Source: Lentzea sp. NBRC 105346
GTDB taxonomy: Bacteria > Actinomycetota > Actinomycetes > Mycobacteriales > Pseudonocardiaceae
Length of the DNA: 64,000 nucleotides
Direction: 5' to 3'
Assembly (NCBI RefSeq): GCF_030269605.1
Contig: NZ_BSTQ01000002.1
Coordinates: 773,121 to 837,120, forward strand
The notes under the pieces are model-generated. The model was not told the DNA's origin. It ran no database searches and worked only from the letters and a program-made list of their open reading frames with translations. Below, piece after piece: positions 41,011 to 49,168 of this stretch. Both the position numbers and the translations under genes were made by a program. How positions within the stretch are numbered: position 1 is the stretch's first letter; every line of letters begins with the position of its first letter.

Positions 41011-43272
41011 CTACAAATCACCTACACAGTTGTCGCTCAACCGCTCCGCGACCATCTTCTCCCCGGCCGGGTCGCCGTACCGGCGCATCAGCGCGAGCGC
41101 GTCGGTCAGCACCTGCCTGGCCGCGTCGGGCTCGCCCGCGGCCAGCAGCGTGTCCCCCAGCTCCACCAACGTGTTCGCCTCGCCTGGCGCGTCGGTGATC
41201 CGCCGCCACTGCTCGGCACTGCGGCGCAGGCTCGCGATCGCCTCCGGGAACCGTCCCTCCGCGCGTTGCGCCATGCCCAGCACGACGAGTGCGTAGGCCA
41301 GGCCGTGGGCGTCGTCCAGTGGCTCGAGCACGGCGATGGCCTCGGCGAGGTAGCGGTTCTGGGCGTCGCGATCACCGGCCAGCCCGCAAAGCTCGGCCAG
41401 GTTGACCATCGTCAGGCCGCACATGTGGTCACTCACCCGCGCTTGCACCGCAAGGGCCTGCTCGCCGAACGCGATGGCTTCGGCGACGGCTCCGCTGAGC
41501 CGGAAGACGTAGCACGCGTTGGTCAGCGCCCTGGCGGTGATGCGGTCGTCGCCGTGCGCCTCGAACAGCGCGACGCTGTCGCGGACGTGTTGCCGCGCAA
41601 GGCGAAAGTCACGCAGACCGTGGTGCGCGATCTCGGCTTCCGCCACGGCGAGGTCGAGCAACAGGTTCGCCTGGACCAGCCGGTCCCCCGGTTCGCGCAA
41701 CGCCGCCTCGCACACCTGCCGCCAGTCGTGCCACAGCCCTCGGGTGCGGTAGAACTCGAAGAGTCCCAAGGCGAGGCTCGCGATCCGTGCTCGATCCACC
41801 TCGGGATCCGCCACCGCCTGCGTGACCGCCGCGACCAGATGGGCGCGTTCGGAGTCCAGCCACCCGAACGCGTCCGCGACCTCCGGTGCGCCCGCGATGC
41901 GCGGCGCCATGGCCAGTCGCGACGAGTCCGGACTGGCCAGGGCGAGCCCATGCCAGGCGACCGCGCCGTACCGCTCCAGGAGACGGGTCAACGCGGCCGG
42001 CCGCTCCGTGCTCGCCAGCCCGGCCCCGTACACGCGCAGCAGGTCGTGCAACCGGTAACGACCAGGCGAGGTCGCCTCCAGCAGGCTGGCGCCGGTCAGT
42101 CGTTCGAGCAGCCGTTCGGTGGCCGTCTCATCGCGGTCGAGCAGCGCGGCCGCGACGCCGACGGACAGGTCCGGCAGATCGGGCCACGCCAGCAACGGGT
42201 ACGCGGCGGCAGCGGCCCGGTCGGCCGGATCGTCACTGCCCGACAACGCGTCGATGGACAACGCGAAGCAGGCCCGCACACCGGCCTCGTCCTGGTCCAG
42301 TTCCGCCAGCCGGTCCCTCGCATCGGCCAGCCGTTGCGCCAGGTAGGACAGCGGCCAGGCGGGTCTCGCCGCCAGGCGTGCGCCCACGAGCCGGACGGCG
42401 AGCGGCAACCGGCCGCAGCGGCGCACCACCTCCGCGGCCGCCTCCGGTTCGGCGTCGACCCGTGCCGCACCGGCCGTCACGGCCAGCAGCGCCAGAGCGT
42501 CCGGCTCGGCCAGCACGTCCAGGTGTACCTGCCGAGCCTGCCGAACGGCCGGCAGTGCCCGCCGGCTGGTGATGATCGCGGCGGCACCCGCGGTTCCCGG
42601 CAGCAGCGGCGCCACCTGCTCGGCACCGGCGGCGTTGTCGAGGACCAGCAACATCCGGCGACCGGCGAGCTCGGTCCGCAACCTGGCCGCCGCCTCGTCG
42701 ACCGTGCCCGGCACGTCCCCGCCGGCCAGGCCGAACGCGCGGAGGAACAACCCCAGCGCCTCCAGCGGCGGCACCGGCTCGCGCGCACCGTGCCCCTGCA
42801 GGTCGAGGTACAGCTGTCCGTCCGGGAAGTCAGCGGCGACCAGGTGGCCCACGTGGACGGCCAGCGCGGTCTTCCCCACCCCGCCCATGCCGCTGATCGC
42901 GATCACCGCGGCCCTGGCCGGGTCACGCAGCACCCCCGCCACGTACTCGGCCACATCGGACCTGCCCGTGAGGTGCGGGACGTCCGCGGGCAGCTGCCGC
43001 GGCGTGGCCGCCGCACCTCGCCGCGGCTCGCCCTTGCGCGACGCGGCGCGCACGAACCTCTCCCGCTCCGGCCCCGGCAACCCCAGCGCGCCGGCCAGCC
43101 GATCGAGGGTGACGGCCTGCGGATACCGTCGATCGCCGCGTTCCAGCGCACCGATCGCCTGCTCGCTGAGCTGAGCCTTCTCCGCCAGCGCCTGCTGGGT
43201 CAGCCCGAGCCTGGTCCGATGGTCTCGAAGGAGCTCACCGAACGTGTTGTCCCCCAGCCTCAACGCGCCCAC
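41011..43272 (-). CDS. AfsR/SARP-like STAND regulator (HTH-NB-ARC-TPR)
   Basis: 753 residues: an N-terminal XRE-type helix-turn-helix (about 10-65; LLRDHRTRLGLTQQALAEKA), an NB-ARC ATPase with P-loop GMGGVGKTAL near residue 128 and Walker B RMLLVLDNA, a winged-helix segment, and C-terminal TPR repeats (about 480-753). Such STAND proteins switch between ADP and ATP states to control secondary metabolism or development. GTG 43272 is chosen as start from the HTH position; an upstream in-frame Met at 43338 remains possible. It is divergent from the amino-acid ABC operon, with about 115 bases of shared promoter region. Confidence 0.88.
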   Translation of the reverse strand: MGALRLGDNTFGELLRDHRTRLGLTQQALAEKAQLSEQAIGALERGDRRYPQAVTLDRLAGALGLPGPERERFVRAASRKGEPRRGAAATPRQLPADVPHLTGRSDVAEYVAGVLRDPARAAVIAISGMGGVGKTALAVHVGHLVAADFPDGQLYLDLQGHGAREPVPPLEALGLFLRAFGLAGGDVPGTVDEAAARLRTELAGRRMLLVLDNAAGAEQVAPLLPGTAGAAAIITSRRALPAVRQARQVHLDVLAEPDALALLAVTAGAARVDAEPEAAAEVVRRCGRLPLAVRLVGARLAARPAWPLSYLAQRLADARDRLAELDQDEAGVRACFALSIDALSGSDDPADRAAAAAYPLLAWPDLPDLSVGVAAALLDRDETATERLLERLTGASLLEATSPGRYRLHDLLRVYGAGLASTERPAALTRLLERYGAVAWHGLALASPDSSRLAMAPRIAGAPEVADAFGWLDSERAHLVAAVTQAVADPEVDRARIASLALGLFEFYRTRGLWHDWRQVCEAALREPGDRLVQANLLLDLAVAEAEIAHHGLRDFRLARQHVRDSVALFEAHGDDRITARALTNACYVFRLSGAVAEAIAFGEQALAVQARVSDHMCGLTMVNLAELCGLAGDRDAQNRYLAEAIAVLEPLDDAHGLAYALVVLGMAQRAEGRFPEAIASLRRSAEQWRRITDAPGEANTLVELGDTLLAAGEPDAARQVLTDALALMRRYGDPAGEKMVAERLSDNCVGDL

Positions 43273-43388
43273 GGCAACACCATAGAGACCGACGGCCCCG
43301 CAGGTTGGCGCTTGCCGCCGACCGGTGTGATCCAGCACTCTTCTGCGAACTGGTACAGCGCTGTACGAGCAACTGGGGAGATGCCCTC

Positions 43389-44576
43389 ATGCGTCATGTT
43401 TCCCGCGCGTTAGCCGCGATCTGCGTCAGTCTGGTGATCACACCCCTCGCGTCGTGCGGATCCGGCAGCGGTGGTTCCGGCGAGTCGGGTGCCATCAAGA
43501 TCGGCGTCCCGGTCCCGCTGACCGGCGACTCAGCCTCAGCAGGTCAGGACATCCTCGCCGCGGCGCGGGTGGCCGCCGACGAGGTCAACGCCGCCGGTGG
43601 CGTCAACGGCCGCAAGATCGAGATCATCGAGGCCGACGACGCGTGCAGCGCCCAGCAGGGCGCGCAGGCCGCCCAGAAGCTGCTCAACAGCGGCGCGGTC
43701 GCCATCGCGGGCGGCTACTGCTCCGGCGCCGCCGTACCGGCTCTTCCGATCTACGGTCGCCGTTCCGTGCCGTTCGTCCTGGACGCGTCCACGAACCCGG
43801 TGCTCACCGACACCGGCGACGGCAAGGTCTTCCGGACGTGCGGCCGTGACGACAAGCAGGGGCTGTTCGCGGCCAAGTTCATCACCGACCAGCTCAAGGC
43901 CAAGCGGGTCGCGATCCTGCATGACAACACCACCTACGCGAAGGGGCTCGCCGAAGCCGCCGCGAACTCCGTCAAGCAGGCCGGCGCCGCCGAGGTCGTC
44001 TACCTCGACGCGCTGCAGCCCGGCCAGTCCGACTACACCCCGGTGCTCACCAAGATCGCGTCCACGACTCCCGATGTCGCGTACTACACCGGTTACTTCG
44101 CAGAGGCGGGCCTGCTGCTGAAGCAGCGCGCGCAGCTGGGGCTGAAGTTCCCGCTCATGGGCGGTGACGCGACGACCGACGCCACGGTGATCAAGACAGC
44201 GGGCTCGGCCGCCGACGGCTACATCGCCACGACCGCGCCGCTCCCCAAGGACCTGCCGACCGCCAGTTCGTTCGTGACCAGCTACAAGTCGAAGACCGGC
44301 GCCGACCCCGGCCCGTTCTCGGTGTACGAGTACGACGCGATCAAGGTGCTGGCGAAGGCGATCGGCGACGCGAAGTCGACCGAAGGCGCGGAAGTGACGA
44401 AGGCGCTGCACGCGATCAAGGACTTCGCCGGCGTGACCGGCAGGATCGGCTTCGATCAGAAGGGCGACCGCGAAGGGTTGCTCTACATCACGGTCACGGT
44501 GAAGAACGGCGAGTTCACCGGTTACAAGAAACTCGACGACGCCGGCGCCGCGTGGGTCGACGTCAAGCCGGCATGA
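43389..44576 (+). CDS. livK: Branched-chain amino-acid ABC transporter substrate-binding lipoprotein
   Basis: 395 residues with a lipoprotein signal peptide (lipobox LASC, Cys near residue 24) and a Gly/Ser linker. Then comes a type I periplasmic-binding fold: IKIGVPVPLTGDSASAG, AADEVNAAGGVNGRKIE, and the two-lobe pattern with GGDATTD. It is anchored outside the membrane and delivers substrate to the permeases encoded next. ATG 43389 has GGGGAG about 9 bases upstream. Its stop overlaps the livH start (ATGA). The true substrate may be a branched-chain amino acid or a related compound. Confidence 0.93.
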   Translation: MRHVSRALAAICVSLVITPLASCGSGSGGSGESGAIKIGVPVPLTGDSASAGQDILAAARVAADEVNAAGGVNGRKIEIIEADDACSAQQGAQAAQKLLNSGAVAIAGGYCSGAAVPALPIYGRRSVPFVLDASTNPVLTDTGDGKVFRTCGRDDKQGLFAAKFITDQLKAKRVAILHDNTTYAKGLAEAAANSVKQAGAAEVVYLDALQPGQSDYTPVLTKIASTTPDVAYYTGYFAEAGLLLKQRAQLGLKFPLMGGDATTDATVIKTAGSAADGYIATTAPLPKDLPTASSFVTSYKSKTGADPGPFSVYEYDAIKVLAKAIGDAKSTEGAEVTKALHAIKDFAGVTGRIGFDQKGDREGLLYITVTVKNGEFTGYKKLDDAGAAWVDVKPA

Positions 44577-45472
44577 GCGATTTCTTCCAGTATCTCGCCA
44601 ACGGGCTGACCATCGGCGCGTTCCTGTCGCTCATCGCGCTGGGCTACTCGATGGTCTACGGCGTCATCCGGCTGATCAACTTCGCGCACGGTGACGTCTT
44701 CATGATCGGCGCCTTCGCGGGGTTCACGGTCCTGACGGCGATCGGCGTCACCGGCGGCTTGGCGCTTCCCGCCGTGCTGGCGGCCGTCGTCGCCGGGAGC
44801 CTCGCCTCAGGCGCCGTCGGCGCGGGCATCGCGCGAGTGGTGTACACGCCGTTGCTGAAGGCCCGGCGGCTTTCGCTGTTCATCGCGGCGATCGGCGTGT
44901 CGCTCGCGCTCGAGGAAGGCGTCAAGCTGCTCACCAGCGCGCGGTTCAAGTCCTATCCCAGCGCCCTGGACGGCGGGCAGCTCATGGCGGGCTCGGTCCG
45001 GGTCGGCTACGCGCAGCTCGTGCTGGTCGTGTTCTCGGTGGTGCTGATGGCCGGGCTGTGGCTGTTCGTGACGCGCACGGTCACCGGAACGGCCATGCGC
45101 GCGCTGGCGATGGACCGGGACGCGGCGCGGTTGCAGGGCATCAACGTCGAGCGGCTGATCCTGACGACGTTCCTGATCGGCTCCGTGCTCGCGGGTGCCG
45201 CGGGAGTGATGTACGGCCTCTACTACACCCAGATCAGCTTCGGCATGGGCTTCCTGATCGGCCTGCGCGCGTTCACGGCCGCGGTGCTCGGCGGGATCGG
45301 CAACCTGCCGGGGACGATGGTCGCGGGTGTCCTCATCGGACTGATCCAGTCCTTCGCCGCGGGCTACATCTCCTCCCGGTGGACGGACGTGATCATCTTC
45401 GGGGTGCTGATCGCGGTTCTCGCGTTCCGGCCGTCCGGGCTCTTCGGCGAGCGCGTCGTGGAAAGGGCGTGA
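44573..45472 (+). CDS. livH: ABC transporter permease LivH
   Basis: 299 residues of the LivH family, with about eight membrane segments and the signature GYSMVYGVIRLINFAHGD near residues 23-40 that marks the permease-ATPase interface. It forms the transmembrane channel with the LivM-type half encoded next. ATG 44573 overlaps the livK stop by 4 bases. Its stop overlaps a possible GTG for the next gene. The order livK-livH-livMG-livF is the standard one, with an unusual fusion at the third gene. Confidence 0.94.
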   Translation: MSDFFQYLANGLTIGAFLSLIALGYSMVYGVIRLINFAHGDVFMIGAFAGFTVLTAIGVTGGLALPAVLAAVVAGSLASGAVGAGIARVVYTPLLKARRLSLFIAAIGVSLALEEGVKLLTSARFKSYPSALDGGQLMAGSVRVGYAQLVLVVFSVVLMAGLWLFVTRTVTGTAMRALAMDRDAARLQGINVERLILTTFLIGSVLAGAAGVMYGLYYTQISFGMGFLIGLRAFTAAVLGGIGNLPGTMVAGVLIGLIQSFAAGYISSRWTDVIIFGVLIAVLAFRPSGLFGERVVERA

Positions 45473-45474
45473 GC

Positions 45475-47196
45475 ATGCTGCGCGACTACGGTGGCTGGCT
45501 GCTGATGATCGTGATCATCGCCGCGACGGGATTGTTCTTGGACGACTACGCACTGACGGTGGCGGCCAGCACGCTGATCTACGCGATCCTCGGTCTGGGC
45601 ATCAACGTCGTCGTCGGCTACGCCGGGTTGCTCGACCTGGGTTTCGCCGCGTTCTTCGCGATCGGCGCCTACGTCTCCGGCCTGCTCGTCCTGAAGCTCG
45701 GCTGGGACTTCTGGCTCACGTTGCCCGCCGCCGTCGCGGCCGCGGCCGTCGCGGGAGTCGTGATCGGCTATCCGACACTCCGGCTGCGCAGCGACTACCT
45801 GGCCATCGTCACGCTCGGGTTCGGCGAGATCATCCGGATCACCGTGATCAACCTCGAGATGACCGGCGGTCCGAACGGGCTGACCGGGATCCCGCCGGTG
45901 CGCATCGGCGGCACCGAGATCGTCACCCCGCAGGACTTCTTCTACCTCGTGCTCGTCTTCTTCGTGGTGGTGCTGGCGGTCACCGGCCTGCTCGCGCGGA
46001 CGCGGCTGGCGTTCGCCTGGCGCGCGATCAAGGACGACGACCGCGCGGCGGAGGCGATCGGTGTGCCGACCCGCCGGGCGAAGCTGCTCGCATACGTGAT
46101 CGGCGCCGCGGTCGGAGCCGTCGCGGGTCCGCTGTCCGCCGCGCAGCTCGGCACCGTGGATCCGTCCAACTTCACCTTCCTGACGTCGCTCTTCGTCCTG
46201 CTCGTCGTGATCATCGGTGGAACGGGCAGTCGTCCGGGAGTGATGGTCGGCGCGGTCGTGGTCGTCGCGCTCCCCGAGGCGTTGCGGTCGGCCGGGGACT
46301 ACCGAGGCCTTGCGTTCGCACTGTTGCTGATCATCATCGTGATAGCCCGGCCGCAGGGCCTGTGGCCGGCCCGCCGGCGGCCGCTGCGGGTGCCCGCGGA
46401 AAGCACACCGTCCGAGGATCGGGTACCCGAGGGTCGCCTGGTGGTCGACGAACTGTCGCGCAACTTCGGCGGCGTGACAGCGGTGGAGGACTTCCGCCTC
46501 ACGCTGGACGCGGGCGAGGTGGTCAGCGTGATCGGCCCCAACGGAGCGGGAAAGACGACGGCCTTCAACTGCGTGACCGGCGTGATCGAGCCGTCGCGCG
46601 GGACCATCACGTTGAACGGCAACAGTTTGCGCGGCCTGGCGCCGCACCGCGTCGCCGCGGCCGGGCTGACCCGGACGTTCCAGAACATCCGGCTGTTCGA
46701 CGACATGACCGTCGCCGAGAACGCCCTGATCGGCCGCTTCTCCCACAACCGCACCATGTTCCGCCCACCGAACCACACCGACCTCGACGCCGTCCGCCGA
46801 ACCCTCGAGTTCGTCGGGCTCGCGGACGCCGGTGACCGCGGGGCGAGCGAACTGTCGTACGGCGATCGGCGGCGACTGGAGATCGCGCGGGCCCTGGCCG
46901 GTGAACCCAGGGTCATCCTGCTCGACGAGCCGGCCGCGGGCGCGAACCCGACCGAGAAGCACGAGCTGATGCGACTGATCGGTCGGATCCGGGCGCTCGG
47001 CGTGGCGGTCGCGTTGATCGAGCACGACGTGAGCCTGGTGATGTCCGTGTCCGACCGCGTGATCGTGCTCGAACACGGCGAGACGATCGCGTCCGGTGAG
47101 CCGGACGAGATCCGGCGGGATCCGCGCGTCATCGCGGCATACCTTGGCATGCCTGAGGATCCGGAGCCCGATCTGGTCGCGGAGGTGCTGCGATGA
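45475..47196 (+). CDS. Fused LivM permease-LivG ATPase
   Basis: 573 residues. Residues 1-300 are a LivM-type permease with GINVVVGYAGLLDLGFAAFF and about nine membrane segments. After a short linker (PAESTPSEDRVPEG) there is a complete ATPase (about 323-573) with Walker A GPNGAGKTTAFN, the signature ELSYGDRRRLEIARAL and Walker B VILLDEPAAG, ending as LivG proteins do. There is no stop or frame change between the halves. ATG 45475 is chosen because GAAAGG lies 8 bases away. The gene overlaps livF by 4 bases. The fusion fixes a 1:1 permease:ATPase ratio. Confidence 0.92.
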   Translation: MLRDYGGWLLMIVIIAATGLFLDDYALTVAASTLIYAILGLGINVVVGYAGLLDLGFAAFFAIGAYVSGLLVLKLGWDFWLTLPAAVAAAAVAGVVIGYPTLRLRSDYLAIVTLGFGEIIRITVINLEMTGGPNGLTGIPPVRIGGTEIVTPQDFFYLVLVFFVVVLAVTGLLARTRLAFAWRAIKDDDRAAEAIGVPTRRAKLLAYVIGAAVGAVAGPLSAAQLGTVDPSNFTFLTSLFVLLVVIIGGTGSRPGVMVGAVVVVALPEALRSAGDYRGLAFALLLIIIVIARPQGLWPARRRPLRVPAESTPSEDRVPEGRLVVDELSRNFGGVTAVEDFRLTLDAGEVVSVIGPNGAGKTTAFNCVTGVIEPSRGTITLNGNSLRGLAPHRVAAAGLTRTFQNIRLFDDMTVAENALIGRFSHNRTMFRPPNHTDLDAVRRTLEFVGLADAGDRGASELSYGDRRRLEIARALAGEPRVILLDEPAAGANPTEKHELMRLIGRIRALGVAVALIEHDVSLVMSVSDRVIVLEHGETIASGEPDEIRRDPRVIAAYLGMPEDPEPDLVAEVLR

Positions 47197-47939
47197 ACCT
47201 GCTCGAGGTGTCGGGACTCACCAGCCGATATGGACAGATCGAAGCCCTCGCGGGGATCTCGTTCGACGTCGGTGCGGGCGAGATCGTGGCCATGCTGGGC
47301 AGCAACGGCGCGGGGAAGACGACCACCCTGCGAACCATCACCGGGCTGCATCGCGCCAAGGCCGGCCGGATCCTCTTCGCCGGCAAGGACCTCTCCCGGC
47401 TCGGCGCCCACCAGATCGTCGAGCTCGGCCTCGGGCACGTACCGGAGGGCCGACGGGTGTTCCCCGCCCTCACGGTCGCCGAGAACCTCCTGCTCGGTGG
47501 CTACCTGAAGCGCCGTGAACGCCACGTCGTCACCGAGCGACGCGCGGAGATCTACGAGATGTTCCCGCGGCTGGGAGAGCGGCGAAGCCAGCTCGCCGGG
47601 TTGCTGTCCGGTGGTGAGCAACAGATGCTCGCGATCGGCCGTGCGCTCATGCACCGCCCCCGGCTGCTCGCCCTCGACGAACCGACCATGGGCCTCGCCC
47701 CGCAGACGGCGCGGCAGGTGCTCGAGATCGTCCGCCGGATCCGCGACGAGGGCACGACGATCCTGATCATCGAGCAGAACGCGCACCAGGCGTTGCGCCT
47801 GGCCGATCGCGCCTACGTACTGGAGAGCGGCCGGATCGTCCTCAGTGGACCGGCCGCCGAGCTCGCCGTGGACCCGCGGGTCAAGGCCGCCTATCTGGGT
47901 GGCGACCCGGCGCCGGAACGCGGGACCGCAACGGGTTGA
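47193..47939 (+). CDS. livF: ABC transporter ATP-binding protein LivF
   Basis: 248 residues with Walker A GSNGAGKTTTLR, the Q-loop region, the ABC signature LSGGEQQMLAIGRAL and Walker B LLALDEPTMG, plus the LivF-type PEGRRVFPALTV segment. It pairs with the fused LivG half to drive uptake. ATG 47193 overlaps the upstream stop (ATGA). It is the last gene of the transporter operon. The following DNA holds a degraded sigma factor gene on the other strand. Confidence 0.95.
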   Translation: MNLLEVSGLTSRYGQIEALAGISFDVGAGEIVAMLGSNGAGKTTTLRTITGLHRAKAGRILFAGKDLSRLGAHQIVELGLGHVPEGRRVFPALTVAENLLLGGYLKRRERHVVTERRAEIYEMFPRLGERRSQLAGLLSGGEQQMLAIGRALMHRPRLLALDEPTMGLAPQTARQVLEIVRRIRDEGTTILIIEQNAHQALRLADRAYVLESGRIVLSGPAAELAVDPRVKAAYLGGDPAPERGTATG

Positions 47940-47944
47940 GCCAC

Positions 47945-48337
47945 CGGCCGAGCCACTCCGGATACCCGCTCGAGTCCAGGCTCGCCGAGATCTCCAGCAT
48001 CGCGGACACCTCCTCGGACGAGTGCCCGCGCGACCACGTGGCGAAACTCGTCGCCGAGCACCCACGGCTCGGGAAACTCCCGCCAGTGCCCCGGATACGC
48101 GTCGTCGGGCCCGCGGAACCGGTCCGGGTCGACGGTCGGTCCGCCATCCGGGTCGAGGCTGGTCCACGGCACGGTCCGCTTCTCCTTGACGCCCCGTTTC
48201 TTCGCCGTGCTGACCAGGATCCGGTACACCCGCGTACGCAACGACGAGTGCCCGTGGAAGCCGTCGGCGCCGCGGATGACGGCGAGCCAGGTGTCCTGGA
48301 CGACTTCGCCACCGGACCGGAGTCCGGCGACGAGCAC
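47945..48337 (-). pseudogene. ECF sigma factor remnant
   Basis: The minus strand reads EVVQDTWLAVIRGADGFHGH, SSLRTRVYRILVSTAKKRGV and TVDPDRFRGPDD, the region 2 and linker of an ECF sigma factor that accepts a long GPDDxYPGHW insert. After HVVARA the frame shifts and about 25 codons are missing. GHSSEEVSAMLEISAS (part of region 4) follows in the other frame. The N-terminal part of region 2 is also gone. The gene is therefore internally deleted and truncated, and no longer functional. Confidence 0.7.
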
Positions 48338-48436
48338 GTCGTCCGCGGGCAGCGTCCAGGGGAATCCACCGGTACTCGAGATTGCGTCCCTGAGCGTGCG
48401 GGCGGCGGTCCGGGGAAAACCGCATGATCACCACGG

Positions 48437-48464
48437 CGAAGCCCCCGCGAGAGCGGGGGCTTCG
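48437..48464 (-). terminator. Hairpin terminator of the cupin unit
   Basis: CGAAGCCCCCGC / GCGGGGGCTTCG, 12 bp with a GAGA loop, directly after the cupin stop on the minus strand. Confidence 0.85.
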
Positions 48465-48465
48465 T

Positions 48466-48822
48466 TCATTGTTTGGCGTAGTCGGCGAGTCCGGTGAAAT
48501 CGAGGACAACGCACGATTCGTCACCGACGATCCAGGCGTCGTGGCCCGGCTCGATCAGGACGGCGTCGCCGGGACCGGCCTCGGCTTCGGTGCCGTCGTC
48601 CATGCGGACGTGCATCCGTCCGGAGACCACGTAGCCGGTGTGCAACGCCTGGCAGGATTCGGTACCCGCGATCGGCGCGACGTCGCGTGACCAGCGCCAG
48701 CCGGGCTCGAACTCGGCCCGGCCCGCGGTGACGCCGCCGATCATGACGAGGTCGATGTGGCCGTGGGGGAACCGGCGGACTTCCTCCGGTGCGCTCAGGT
48801 TCTTGGCTTCGATGGCGGCCAT
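48466..48822 (-). CDS. Cupin-domain protein
   Basis: 118 residues of a single cupin barrel: ALHTGYVVSGRMHVRMDDGTE, GPGDAVLIEPGHDAWIV and a C-terminal strand ending LDFTGL. The metal ligand pattern is incomplete: His is found in LHTGY and GHDAW, but the usual HxH is absent, so metal binding is uncertain. It follows the DUF4242 gene by 6 bases on the same strand, so the two form a small operon. A BTAD regulator is divergent. The specific ligand or reaction is not known. Confidence 0.82.
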   Translation of the reverse strand: MAAIEAKNLSAPEEVRRFPHGHIDLVMIGGVTAGRAEFEPGWRWSRDVAPIAGTESCQALHTGYVVSGRMHVRMDDGTEAEAGPGDAVLIEPGHDAWIVGDESCVVLDFTGLADYAKQ

Positions 48823-48828
48823 GACGGG

Positions 48829-49077
48829 CTATCCTTGCGCGACCGGGTAGATCTCGTCGGCGACGAGGCCGTGCGCTTCGCGGTGCACCCGGTGCGCCGC
48901 CTCGGCGTCCGGGGCCTCCACCAGGCAGAACACCTTGCCGGCCTGGTCGTCGACCCAATAGTTGATGTACCGCACGCCGTACTGGTCCTGCGTGCGCAGG
49001 TCCGCCGCGTGGGCTTCCGCCACGTCCTTGGCGGTGGCACCTTCGGGCAGTTCGTTGTGGACGTCCATGAACAGCAT
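48829..49077 (-). CDS. DUF4242 (SCO4226-type nickel-binding) protein
   Basis: 82 residues of the DUF4242 family: MLFMDVHNELPEGATAKDV, YWVDDQAGKVFCLVEAPDAEA and the conserved EAHGLVADEIYPV. The Streptomyces homologue SCO4226 binds nickel through His residues. Here HREAHGLVADEI retains the likely site. The gene is co-oriented with a cupin gene and divergent from a BTAD regulator about 90 bases away, which is the probable controller. A GGAGG-type ribosome-binding site lies before the ATG. Confidence 0.85.
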   Translation of the reverse strand: MLFMDVHNELPEGATAKDVAEAHAADLRTQDQYGVRYINYWVDDQAGKVFCLVEAPDAEAAHRVHREAHGLVADEIYPVAQG

Positions 49078-49168
49078 CGCGGTCCTCCTTTCTCAGAAGC
49101 TGTGCATCGACGCTAGGCCCCGCGGCGTTCCCCGAGCGTTCCCGGCCGGCCCGGCGTACGGTTCCGCC

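Noticed and set aside
38290..43413. A 1707-codon open frame on the plus strand opposite the RHS and AfsR-like genes
   Set aside because: It has no recognisable domain and crosses two well-supported genes. Long antisense frames are expected in very high-GC DNA with few A/T-rich stop codons.
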